Of a stretch of 9,709 nt of DNA, positions 4,845 through 9,709 are shown piece after piece (the first letter of the stretch is position 1; every line of letters begins with the position of its first letter). Below the pieces are notes generated by a model. It did not search any database and was not told the origin of the DNA. It saw only the letters and a list, made by a program, of their open reading frames with translations. Both the position numbers and the translations under genes were made by a program. This DNA is from an uncultured bacterium (GTDB taxonomy: Bacteria > Patescibacteriota > Minisyncoccia > Phycocordibacterales > UBA1006). The DNA is taken from contig CAIQMU010000032.1 of assembly GCA_903873095.1 (NCBI GenBank), positions 1 to 9,709 on the forward strand, read 5' to 3'.

Positions 4845-6618
4845 CATCATTGCAGAAGAGCGTGCAAAAGGTTCCGCATGGGGAGCCATTTTGGGTATTG
4901 TTCCATTTCTTAAAACAGAGACATGGACTCTCGTCTTTGCGTTTACTGCCATCTTAGTAAACTCAGCGTTGTCATTGATGGTTCCATTTTTAATGGGGCG
5001 CGCTGTTGATATATATATTATTCCAGCACATTTTTCTGGAATCATTACCTATGGAATTATTATCGCCGGAATGTATGTTGCTGCATTTGGTGCAAACTAC
5101 GCACAGCTTATTTTGATGGGAGGTGTCGGACAGCGAACCGTATTTAAATTACGTAATGAAATTTTTACAAAACTTGGAAAACTTCCGCTTGCATTTTTCA
5201 ATGAAAACAAGGCAGGGGATTTGATTTCACGTATTAACAATGATACGGATAAACTTAATCAGTTTTTTGCGCAGACACTGACACGTTTTGTCGGAAGTTT
5301 ATTTACTATTTTAGGAACCGCTGTTTTCATTGTTGCGATTAATTGGAGATTGGGATTACTTACAATTATTCCGGCCGGGATTATTTTGATCGCAACACAG
5401 CTGACGTCATCATGGGTCAAGAAAAAGAATGCGAAAAACTTGCAAGCAACAGGACTCTTGTCTGCAGAAATTCAAGAAAGTCTTGAAAATTTCAAAGTCA
5501 TTGTTGCATTTAATCGCCGTGATTATTTCAGGTCGCGTTTCGCCGAGGCGAACTATCACAACTACAAAGCCGCTGTTTCTGCGGGACTTGTAAACAATAT
5601 TTTTCAACCGACGTATGATTTTGCGGACAACATTGCGACCCTTGTCATCTTGCTCTATGGAGCTTTCTTGATCACGCAAGGATTGTTTACGATTGGACTT
5701 CTTGTTGCATTTCTCGTGTATGTCGATCGGTTTTATAATCCACTGCGTCAGCTTGCGGTGCTGTGGTCATCGTTTCAACTTGCACTGGCGGCATGGGATC
5801 GTGTTTCGGATATTCTCAATTTAGAATCAAATTTGAAAATTCTTCCACAAAACTCTACGAATGGAACCCTCTCCTCCCAGGAGAGGGTGGGCAGCGAAGC
5901 TGACCGGGTGAGGTTGTCATTTGATCACGTCTCATTCGGTTACGTCCCAGAAAAACTCGTTTTAAATAATATCTCATTTGATCTCATGCCCGGCAAAACA
6001 TACGCATTTGTCGGTCCAACAGGAGGAGGAAAAACAACGACAGCGAATCTGATGGTACGATTATATGACCCGACAAGCGGAACAATAACCATTGAAGATC
6101 GCGATATCAAGTCATATCATGATCATGAACGAGCACAAAAAATTGGATTTATTTTACAAGAACCATTCTTGTTTGGATCAACTCTCAAAGAAGCCATTGT
6201 ATACGGAATGCATAAAAAACTTGGTGAAGATGAAGTTCTTGATCTTCTTAAAAATCGCGGACTCGATCACTTGTTGAAACAATTTGAACATGGACTTGAA
6301 ACACCTATTTCAAACGATGGTTCACAAATGAGTTTGGGTGAACGTCAGATGGTCGCATTCATGCGTGCTGTTATTCGAGAACCAGATGTGCTTATCTTGG
6401 ATGAAGCAACAGCAAACATTGATACGGTAACTGAAGAAATTTTGGATACGATCTTGAAAAAATTACCAAGTAAAACAACCGTTGTGATTATTGCGCATCG
6501 GTTAAATACGATTAAAAATGCCGATGAGATTTTCTTCGTAAATAATGGAACAGTGATTCAAGCGGGAACTTTTGACCATGCAGTAGAAATGCTTTTGAAT
6601 GATAAACGATCCAGTTAG
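4825..6618 (+). CDS. Heterodimeric ABC exporter half-transporter, catalytic subunit (TM288/BmrD-like)
   Basis: A 597-residue partner of the preceding subunit. Six membrane helices lie in about 30-310, with the ATPase domain at about 364-590. Walker A is GPTGGGKT (397-404), Q-loop Gln445, Walker B VLILDE with intact catalytic Glu527, and switch His558 in IIAHRLNTIKNAD. The signature is the non-canonical SLGER (503-507) in place of LSGGQ. In the head-to-tail dimer this poor signature faces the degenerate site of the partner, while the partner's LSGGQ completes the active site here, exactly as in TM287/288. The linker between membrane and ATPase domains has about 16 extra residues (348-363, TLSSQERVGSEADRVR) encoded by an in-frame palindromic repeat. 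The ATG overlaps the preceding gene. A weak inverted repeat with a T-run follows at 6604-6630. Confidence 0.93.
   Translation: MKNYRLNIIAEERAKGSAWGAILGIVPFLKTETWTLVFAFTAILVNSALSLMVPFLMGRAVDIYIIPAHFSGIITYGIIIAGMYVAAFGANYAQLILMGGVGQRTVFKLRNEIFTKLGKLPLAFFNENKAGDLISRINNDTDKLNQFFAQTLTRFVGSLFTILGTAVFIVAINWRLGLLTIIPAGIILIATQLTSSWVKKKNAKNLQATGLLSAEIQESLENFKVIVAFNRRDYFRSRFAEANYHNYKAAVSAGLVNNIFQPTYDFADNIATLVILLYGAFLITQGLFTIGLLVAFLVYVDRFYNPLRQLAVLWSSFQLALAAWDRVSDILNLESNLKILPQNSTNGTLSSQERVGSEADRVRLSFDHVSFGYVPEKLVLNNISFDLMPGKTYAFVGPTGGGKTTTANLMVRLYDPTSGTITIEDRDIKSYHDHERAQKIGFILQEPFLFGSTLKEAIVYGMHKKLGEDEVLDLLKNRGLDHLLKQFEHGLETPISNDGSQMSLGERQMVAFMRAVIREPDVLILDEATANIDTVTEEILDTILKKLPSKTTVVIIAHRLNTIKNADEIFFVNNGTVIQAGTFDHAVEMLLNDKRSS
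5867..5913. repeat. GC-rich double-hairpin palindromic repeat inserted in frame in the ABC gene
   Basis: A 47-bp block whose arms ACCCTCTCCT (5866-5875) and AGGAGAGGGT (5879-5888) form a perfect 10-bp hairpin with a CCC loop. A second hairpin, CAGC-GAA-GCTG (5892-5902), and a closing GGGTGAGG follow. Its build matches the intergenic copy at 3070-3112 read from the other strand. It encodes residues 348-363 of the second ABC subunit without breaking the frame, at the junction between the membrane and ATPase domains, where an extra loop should be tolerated. Confidence 0.75.
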
Positions 6619-6630
6619 TGAGTCGTTTTT
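6604..6630 (+). terminator. Weak terminator-like hairpin overlapping the end of the ABC gene
   Basis: AAACGA (6604-6609) pairs with TCGTTT (6623-6628) across a 13-base loop, with Ts to 6630. The stem is short and A+T-rich and begins inside the coding region, so termination may be partial. Confidence 0.35.
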
Positions 6631-6631
6631 G

Positions 6632-6640
6632 TGCTATAAT
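6632..6640 (+). promoter_or_regulatory. Extended -10 promoter, leaderless, for the gene at 6647
   Basis: TGCTATAAT, a perfect TATAAT (6635-6640) with TGn extension, is followed by 6 bases and then an in-frame GTG at 6647. This is the strongest example of the recurring spacing and decides the start of the next gene. Confidence 0.7.
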
Positions 6641-6646
6641 TTCGCC

Positions 6647-6904
6647 GTGATTAAACGCATCATATGGGATGTTGTCCTTGTAATACTTGCCTTTACTTGC
6701 CCATGGTGGGTTGTTTTGGTCGTAGGTGCAGGTGGCGTAATTCTGTTTTCTTGGTACGTTGAATTTATACTAGCAGGTGCGCTCCTCGATGCAATTTATG
6801 GAGGAACAGCACGACATTGGTACACTCACGTAATTCATACAGGATTATTTGCGGTAATACTTGGCATGATCGAGTTTATAAAATCAAAAATTTTTGTAAA
6901 TTAA
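6647..6904 (+). CDS. Small hydrophobic membrane protein, unknown function
   Basis: An 85-residue protein with three likely membrane helices (about 5-27, 29-48 and 63-79) and a polar loop GGTARHWYTHVIH between the last two. The longest frame starts at an ATG at 6599 inside the ABC gene, but those extra 16 residues are polar and cover the promoter. GTG at 6647, 6 bases after a perfect extended -10 box, is the better start. The PBP2-class gene follows after 12 bases with no promoter of its own that I can see, so the two are probably cotranscribed. In many bacteria a small membrane protein, MreD, stands before PBP2. This one is shorter and no sequence similarity is evident, so a role in wall elongation is only suggested by position. 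Confidence 0.72.
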   Translation: MIKRIIWDVVLVILAFTCPWWVVLVVGAGGVILFSWYVEFILAGALLDAIYGGTARHWYTHVIHTGLFAVILGMIEFIKSKIFVN

Positions 6905-6916
6905 TTACATAACAGT

Positions 6917-8644
6917 ATGGTATTTTTCAAGAGAAACAAAAAAATAAAAACACACACGATCGATCCCGATGAAATCTTCATGGATACATTAAACGTATCG
7001 GGACTCAATACTCAACAGTTTGAGGGTGTGATTGAAAAATCGATTAATAAAAAAATCGCCACATGGGCAGGTGGAATTTTTATTCTCATTGGAATACTTT
7101 TTATTGCGCAACTTGTACGGTTGCAAGTTATTCGAGGAAATGAATATCTAACACGCAGTCAAACAAATCGTTTGCACAGTACACCTATTTTTGCGGATCG
7201 CGGGGTTATTTATGATCGTAATAATAAGGAACTCGCGTGGAATGTTGCAAGTCCTGATGGTGATCCATTTTCTGTTCGTAGTTATATTAATGCAGGAGGG
7301 TTTGCTCACTTGATTGGATATGTTGGATATCCAACAAAAGACTCATCAGGATTTTTCTGGCAGAATGCCATCATTGGAAAATCTGGAGTTGAAGAAAAAT
7401 TGAATAACATTCTTTCAGGTGTTAATGGTCAAAAAATTGTCGAGATCGATGCGCAGCAACATGTTATTTCAGAAAATTTAGTAACTCCACCAAAACAAGG
7501 ACAAAATGTTGTACTTACGATTGATGCAGGAATTCAGGGTGCGCTCTATTCTGCTATTCAAAAACTTGCACTTGAGAAAGGATTCTTAGGAGGTGCAGGT
7601 GCGATCATGAATATCAAAACAGGTGAGATTATTGCTATTACAAGTTATCCAGAATATGACTTGAATATTTTGTCACACGGAAATGATGTTGCAACCATTG
7701 ATGGTTATGCAACCGATCCTCGACATGTGTATCTTGATCGAGCTGTTTCAGGATTGTTCACCCCAGGATCAACAGTAAAGCCATACGAAGCGATTGGTGC
7801 CCTAAATGAAGGTCTTATTACACCACAAACAACGGTTGATTCTACAGGATCAGTGTCTATTCCAAATCCGTATGATCCTTCAAAATCACAAGTCTTTCAC
7901 GACTGGGAGCCGCATGGAAATGGTATCACTGATGTTTATAGTGCGATTGCAAATTCCGTAAACACCTTTTTCTATGCAATCGGTGGAGGGTATAAAAATC
8001 AACAAGGATTGGGAATTTCAGGAATTGATAACTATATTAACATGTTTGACATCGGTCAAAAAACAGGAATCGATATTGATGGGGAGGTTTCAGGAAATAT
8101 TCCCAGTCCGACATGGAAAGCAAAAGTATTTCCAACAGATCCAACATGGCGTCTAGGAGACACCTATAACAGTGCCATCGGACAGTTTGGATTTCAGGTA
8201 ACCGTAGTTCAAATGCTCCGCGCTGTTTCAGCCATGGCATCAAATGGAACTCTTGTACAACCTTATGTGACATTGTACCCAAAAGCACAAGTTTCAGCAC
8301 CGCAACAAATTCCCGGTATTGATCCCAAATGGTATGCAGTACTGCATACTGCCATGCGACAAACAGTAACAAGCGGAACAGCTGTTGCTATTAATGTTCC
8401 ATATGTTCACGCTGCTGCAAAAACAGGAACGGCTCAAGTTGGACCAAATAACTCGCTCGAAAATTCATGGTCTACAGGTTTTTGGCCGGTTGAAAATCCG
8501 CAGTATGCGTTCGTGGTTGTGATGGATCAGGCGAAATCAACGAATGAGACAGGGGCGACGTATGTGATGAGGGATGTGTTTGATTGGATAAACACAAACG
8601 AACCACAATATTTTCAAGTTTCGAGCAATTCAAATAATCCTTAA
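6917..8644 (+). CDS. mrdA: Penicillin-binding protein 2 class transpeptidase
   Basis: This 575-residue class B penicillin-binding protein cross-links peptidoglycan outside the membrane. It has a basic cytoplasmic tail of about 48 residues and one membrane helix (about 50-67). A pedestal domain follows, with RGVIYDRN (95-102) and the LIGYVG and SGVEEKLNNIL segments typical of PBP2/PBP3 relatives. The transpeptidase domain has all three active-site motifs: STVK with nucleophile Ser285 (285-288), SVN (347-349) and KTGTAQ (502-507). It is shorter than Escherichia coli PBP2 (about 630 residues). Only about 36 residues separate RGVIYDRN from LIGYVG, so the head of the pedestal looks reduced. It follows the small membrane protein after 12 bases with no ribosome binding site. 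No rodA, mreB or mreC lies in the window, so assignment to elongation (mrdA) rather than division rests on family resemblance. Confidence 0.85.
   Translation: MVFFKRNKKIKTHTIDPDEIFMDTLNVSGLNTQQFEGVIEKSINKKIATWAGGIFILIGILFIAQLVRLQVIRGNEYLTRSQTNRLHSTPIFADRGVIYDRNNKELAWNVASPDGDPFSVRSYINAGGFAHLIGYVGYPTKDSSGFFWQNAIIGKSGVEEKLNNILSGVNGQKIVEIDAQQHVISENLVTPPKQGQNVVLTIDAGIQGALYSAIQKLALEKGFLGGAGAIMNIKTGEIIAITSYPEYDLNILSHGNDVATIDGYATDPRHVYLDRAVSGLFTPGSTVKPYEAIGALNEGLITPQTTVDSTGSVSIPNPYDPSKSQVFHDWEPHGNGITDVYSAIANSVNTFFYAIGGGYKNQQGLGISGIDNYINMFDIGQKTGIDIDGEVSGNIPSPTWKAKVFPTDPTWRLGDTYNSAIGQFGFQVTVVQMLRAVSAMASNGTLVQPYVTLYPKAQVSAPQQIPGIDPKWYAVLHTAMRQTVTSGTAVAINVPYVHAAAKTGTAQVGPNNSLENSWSTGFWPVENPQYAFVVVMDQAKSTNETGATYVMRDVFDWINTNEPQYFQVSSNSNNP
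8332..8349. repeat. Perfect 18-bp palindrome inside the PBP2 gene
   Basis: GTATGCAGT (8332-8340) is followed immediately by its reverse complement ACTGCATAC (8341-8349). It encodes part of the WYAVLHTAM segment. No loop separates the arms. Function, if any, unknown. Confidence 0.6.
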
Positions 8645-8700
8645 TTTATAAGGTATTTTTGAGTTATCCACAAGAAAATTTGTAACACATATTGAAATAC

Positions 8701-8729
8701 TTGACAAGTATTCTCGATTCTGCTATACT
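8701..8729 (+). promoter_or_regulatory. Near-consensus promoter of an unassigned transcript
   Basis: The -35 TTGACA (8701-8706) is perfect. After a 17-base spacer comes -10 TATACT (8724-8729), five of six bases matching. Transcription should start near 8736. It is the strongest classical promoter in the window and, unlike the others, is not placed next to a long gene. Confidence 0.85.
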
Positions 8730-8775
8730 GCTCTTACAAGGTTCTTAATTTAATAACTTCTTAAACTCACAAAAA

Positions 8776-8889
8776 ATGAGAAAGACAACAGCCAAGACAG
8801 TTGCACGATGTTGCGACAACAATCCAAATGCGCACAGCGCAAACTATAGCCACACAAAAAAGATCAGCGCGGCTGTGACCTGCCAATAA
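8776..8889 (+). CDS. Possible 37-residue peptide within the structured transcript
   Basis: ATG at 8776 opens a frame of 37 codons, MRKTTAKTVA at the start and SAAVTCQ at the end, about 40 bases after the predicted transcription start. The peptide is basic and rich in Thr, Ala, Lys and Asn, with a Cys pair at 12-13 and another Cys at 36; it has no membrane helix. Only an A-run precedes the ATG, with no Shine-Dalgarno sequence. I do not recognise it. The same bases form several perfect hairpins, so the frame could be a chance product of a structured RNA. Confidence 0.3.
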   Translation: MRKTTAKTVARCCDNNPNAHSANYSHTKKISAAVTCQ

Positions 8890-8986
8890 GGCCGGGACCA
8901 CGGGTGCAAAGAAAGCTCACCCTAATCGGATAAACCCCTTTCGTGGACAGTCTCGAAAGACCGATGAGCAAAAAGAAAAAACATGT

Positions 8987-9020
8987 CCCTGCGAGCGATA
9001 TCAGCTTGCAGGGATTTTTT
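8987..9020 (+). terminator. Strong rho-independent terminator
   Basis: CCCTGCGAGC (8987-8996) pairs with GCTTGCAGGG (9004-9013), 10 bp with one wobble and a 7-base loop. Six Ts (9015-9020) follow at once. It ends the transcript from 8736 and insulates greA. Confidence 0.9.
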
Positions 9021-9021
9021 A

Positions 9022-9050
9022 TTGAAAAAAAATGTTTTGTATGATATGAA
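9022..9050 (+). promoter_or_regulatory. Promoter for greA
   Basis: TTGAAA (9022-9027), a 17-base spacer and an extended -10 TGATATGAA (hexamer 9045-9050). The ATG is 8 bases further on, so the leader is absent or one or two bases long. Confidence 0.55.
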
Positions 9051-9058
9051 TAATACAT

Positions 9059-9520
9059 ATGTCACCCGATTATCTCTCAAAAGAAAAAAAGGCAGAATTT
9101 GAAGCAGAGCTATTACATTTAAAAACGGTTATTCGACCGGCTATTTCAGAGCGCATTCAAACAGCACGCGCACTCGGTGACTTGTCAGAAAATGCAGAAT
9201 ATCAAACATCACGCAATGAACAAGGAAAAAACGAAGGACGCATTCAACAGCTCGAAGCAATACTCAAAAATTCAAAACTCATTGAACGATCAGGGAGTGA
9301 TGTTGTAGAATTTGGCGCAACCGTCGTTGTTCACAAAATAGCGGACAATACAGAAAAAACATTCATCATTGTTGATGACGCAGAGGCCGACATTGCTCAA
9401 GGAAAAATTACTCCTCATTCACCAATTGGGATGGAAATGATGGGAAAATCAGCAGGTGATGTGTTTATGATCACAACACCTCGCGGAACTGTTGAATACA
9501 GAATCGTTTCTGTGGCATAA
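9059..9520 (+). CDS. greA: Transcription elongation factor GreA
   Basis: This 153-residue protein is close to the usual length of about 158. GreA enters the secondary channel of RNA polymerase and stimulates cleavage of backtracked RNA. The N-terminal coiled coil spans about 8-75. The tip motif LGDLSENAEY carries the acidic pair Asp41 and Glu44 that acts at the polymerase active site, and the segment NEQGKNEGRIQQLEAIL forms the descending helix. The C-terminal FKBP-like domain (about 80-153) includes SPIGMEMMGKSAGDVF, typical of GreA rather than GreB. The ATG lies close behind its own promoter with no ribosome binding site. A terminator separates it from lysS, a common neighbour of greA in many bacteria. 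Confidence 0.96.
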   Translation: MSPDYLSKEKKAEFEAELLHLKTVIRPAISERIQTARALGDLSENAEYQTSRNEQGKNEGRIQQLEAILKNSKLIERSGSDVVEFGATVVVHKIADNTEKTFIIVDDAEADIAQGKITPHSPIGMEMMGKSAGDVFMITTPRGTVEYRIVSVA

Positions 9521-9526
9521 AAAATT

Positions 9527-9551
9527 CCTGGCTACCGCCCGGGCTTTTTTT
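9527..9551 (+). terminator. Rho-independent terminator after greA
   Basis: CCTGG (9527-9531) pairs with CCGGG (9539-9543) with one wobble; outer A and T runs can extend the stem. Seven Ts follow (9545-9551). It lies 6 bases after the greA stop and directly before the lysS promoter. Confidence 0.65.
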
Positions 9552-9552
9552 A

Positions 9553-9561
9553 TGCTACTAT
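9553..9561 (+). promoter_or_regulatory. Extended -10 promoter, leaderless, for lysS
   Basis: TGCTACTAT (hexamer TACTAT 9556-9561) is followed by exactly 6 bases and the ATG at 9568, the same layout as at 1071, 1423, 2399 and 6632. Confidence 0.6.
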
Positions 9562-9567
9562 TTTTCC

Positions 9568-9709
9568 ATGGCAAGTTTGCAAGAATTAAAACAAGTCCGA
9601 CTTGAAAAATTAAATAAATTACACGATTTCGGAATGGATGCGTACCCGGTATCTGCTTCGCGTGATTATAACTTGGCGGAACTTCGTTCAAAATTTGAAA
9701 CACTTTCAG
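9568..9709 (+). CDS. lysS: Lysyl-tRNA synthetase, class II, N-terminal fragment (cut by window end)
   Basis: The first 47 codons are present and the frame is still open at the window end. The start MASLQELKQVRLEKLNKLHDFGMDAYPVS has the RxEKLxxL...GxxxYP pattern that begins class II lysyl-tRNA synthetases, just before their anticodon-binding OB-fold. LAELRSKFETLS, further on, matches the helix leading into that fold. The full enzyme, of about 500 residues, would charge tRNA-Lys. The start lies 6 bases after an extended -10 box, with no ribosome binding site. The position after greA supports the call. The N-terminus of class II aspartyl- and asparaginyl-tRNA synthetases differs from this pattern. 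Confidence 0.85.
   Translation, partial: MASLQELKQVRLEKLNKLHDFGMDAYPVSASRDYNLAELRSKFETLS

Larger units (their letters stand above)
8736..9020 (+). ncRNA. Candidate structured small RNA of about 285 nt, class unknown
   Basis: A strong promoter and a strong terminator frame a stretch without a long gene, between PBP2 and greA. Perfect short hairpins include TGTTG-CGA-CAACA (8809-8821), TGCGC-ACA-GCGCA (8829-8841), GGGTG/CACCC (8902-8906 with 8918-8922) and GTCT-CGAA-AGAC (8950-8961). CCAC (8898-8901) can pair with GTGG (8943-8946) while ATCG (8925-8928) pairs with CGAT (8962-8965); these pairings interleave, which makes a pseudoknot. There is no tRNA-like end, CCA or T-loop, so it is not an ordinary tmRNA. 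Conserved RNase P and SRP RNA motifs were not found. A 37-codon ORF occupies its first half, so a bifunctional RNA or a small mRNA with a structured 3' UTR is also possible. Confidence 0.5.

Noticed and set aside
5410..5679. Minus-strand ORFs inside the ABC and PBP2 genes (for example 3350-3859, 3953-4426, 5410-5679, 8037-8372)
   Set aside because: All lie opposite strongly supported genes and show no family features; they are shadows.
1516..6618. A complete bacteriocin maturation and export operon (C39 peptidase plus ABC exporter)
   Set aside because: A terminator and a new promoter separate the peptidase from the exporter, no double-glycine precursor is visible, and the ABC pair is of the multidrug-like heterodimer type. 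Kept only as a possibility.
6599..6646. Upstream ATG that would lengthen the 85-aa membrane protein by 16 residues
   Set aside because: The extra codons cover a perfect extended -10 box and overlap the ABC gene. The GTG at 6647 has the recurring 6-base spacing.
8664..8672. Perfect DnaA box TTATCCACA, and a near match TTATCCACT on the minus strand at 53-61
   Set aside because: Single scattered boxes with no cluster, no A+T-rich unwinding region beside them and no dnaA or dnaN. Not evidence of an origin.
8898..8970. Possible RNase P RNA, because of TAAACCCC and GTGCAAAGAAAGC stretches
   Set aside because: The universally conserved P4 strands and flanking motifs are missing, and the transcript has no closing 5'/3' helix.
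8736..9020. Possible tmRNA: GCAAAC followed by a short frame ending in TAA, plus a pseudoknot
   Set aside because: No tRNA-like domain, T-loop or CCA end, and the frame does not end in the hydrophobic Ala-Ala type of tag.

Overview
The window reads as a bacterial chromosome of low to moderate G+C with short, tightly packed genes. Few genes have a Shine-Dalgarno sequence. Several start codons instead lie exactly 6 bases after a TGnTAnnAT-type -10 box, which points to leaderless mRNAs. Together with the gene content (compact PBP2, greA next to lysS, many small membrane or anchored proteins of unknown function) this suggests a member of the Patescibacteria/CPR, probably of Parcubacteria type. 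That placement is inference, not proof.

Layout. Positions 1-322 hold no gene but a dense run of inverted repeats, including a block (about 179-275) in which two long stems compete for overlapping sequence. Then come a small membrane protein (323-538, +) and, convergent with it, a G+C-richer gene on the minus strand (573-998) that resembles phage terminase small subunits (GRPxGS / DUF5681 type) and has its own good promoter. Divergent from it is an unknown 98-aa gene (1086-1382) ending in a terminator. A short structured leader with an 18-codon ORF (1438-1494) precedes a stand-alone C39-like cysteine peptidase (1516-2022) and a DUF6176-like protein (2037-2360), closed by a terminator. Next are a membrane-anchored extracytoplasmic protein (2414-3061) and two overlapping ABC exporter half-transporters (3123-4844, 4825-6618). 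These form a textbook asymmetric heterodimer of the TM287/TM288 (BmrCD) kind: the first subunit has the degenerate ATP site (Glu to Asp, His to Gln), the second the intact one with a non-canonical signature. A small membrane protein (6647-6904) and a transpeptidase of the PBP2 class (6917-8644) follow.

Positions 8645-9058 contain no long gene but a near-consensus promoter (TTGACA, 17 bases, TATACT), a 37-codon ORF, a compact pseudoknot-capable fold and a strong terminator. This is best read as an independent transcript of about 285 nt that I cannot assign to a known RNA class. greA (9059-9520), a terminator, and the first 47 codons of lysS (9568 to the window end) close the window.

The most interesting items are the unassigned promoter-to-terminator RNA at 8736-9020, the switch-like block at 179-275, a palindromic repeat family with one copy inserted in frame inside an ABC transporter gene, and the recurring leaderless promoter pattern. 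No tRNA, rRNA, CRISPR array or insertion sequence was seen.
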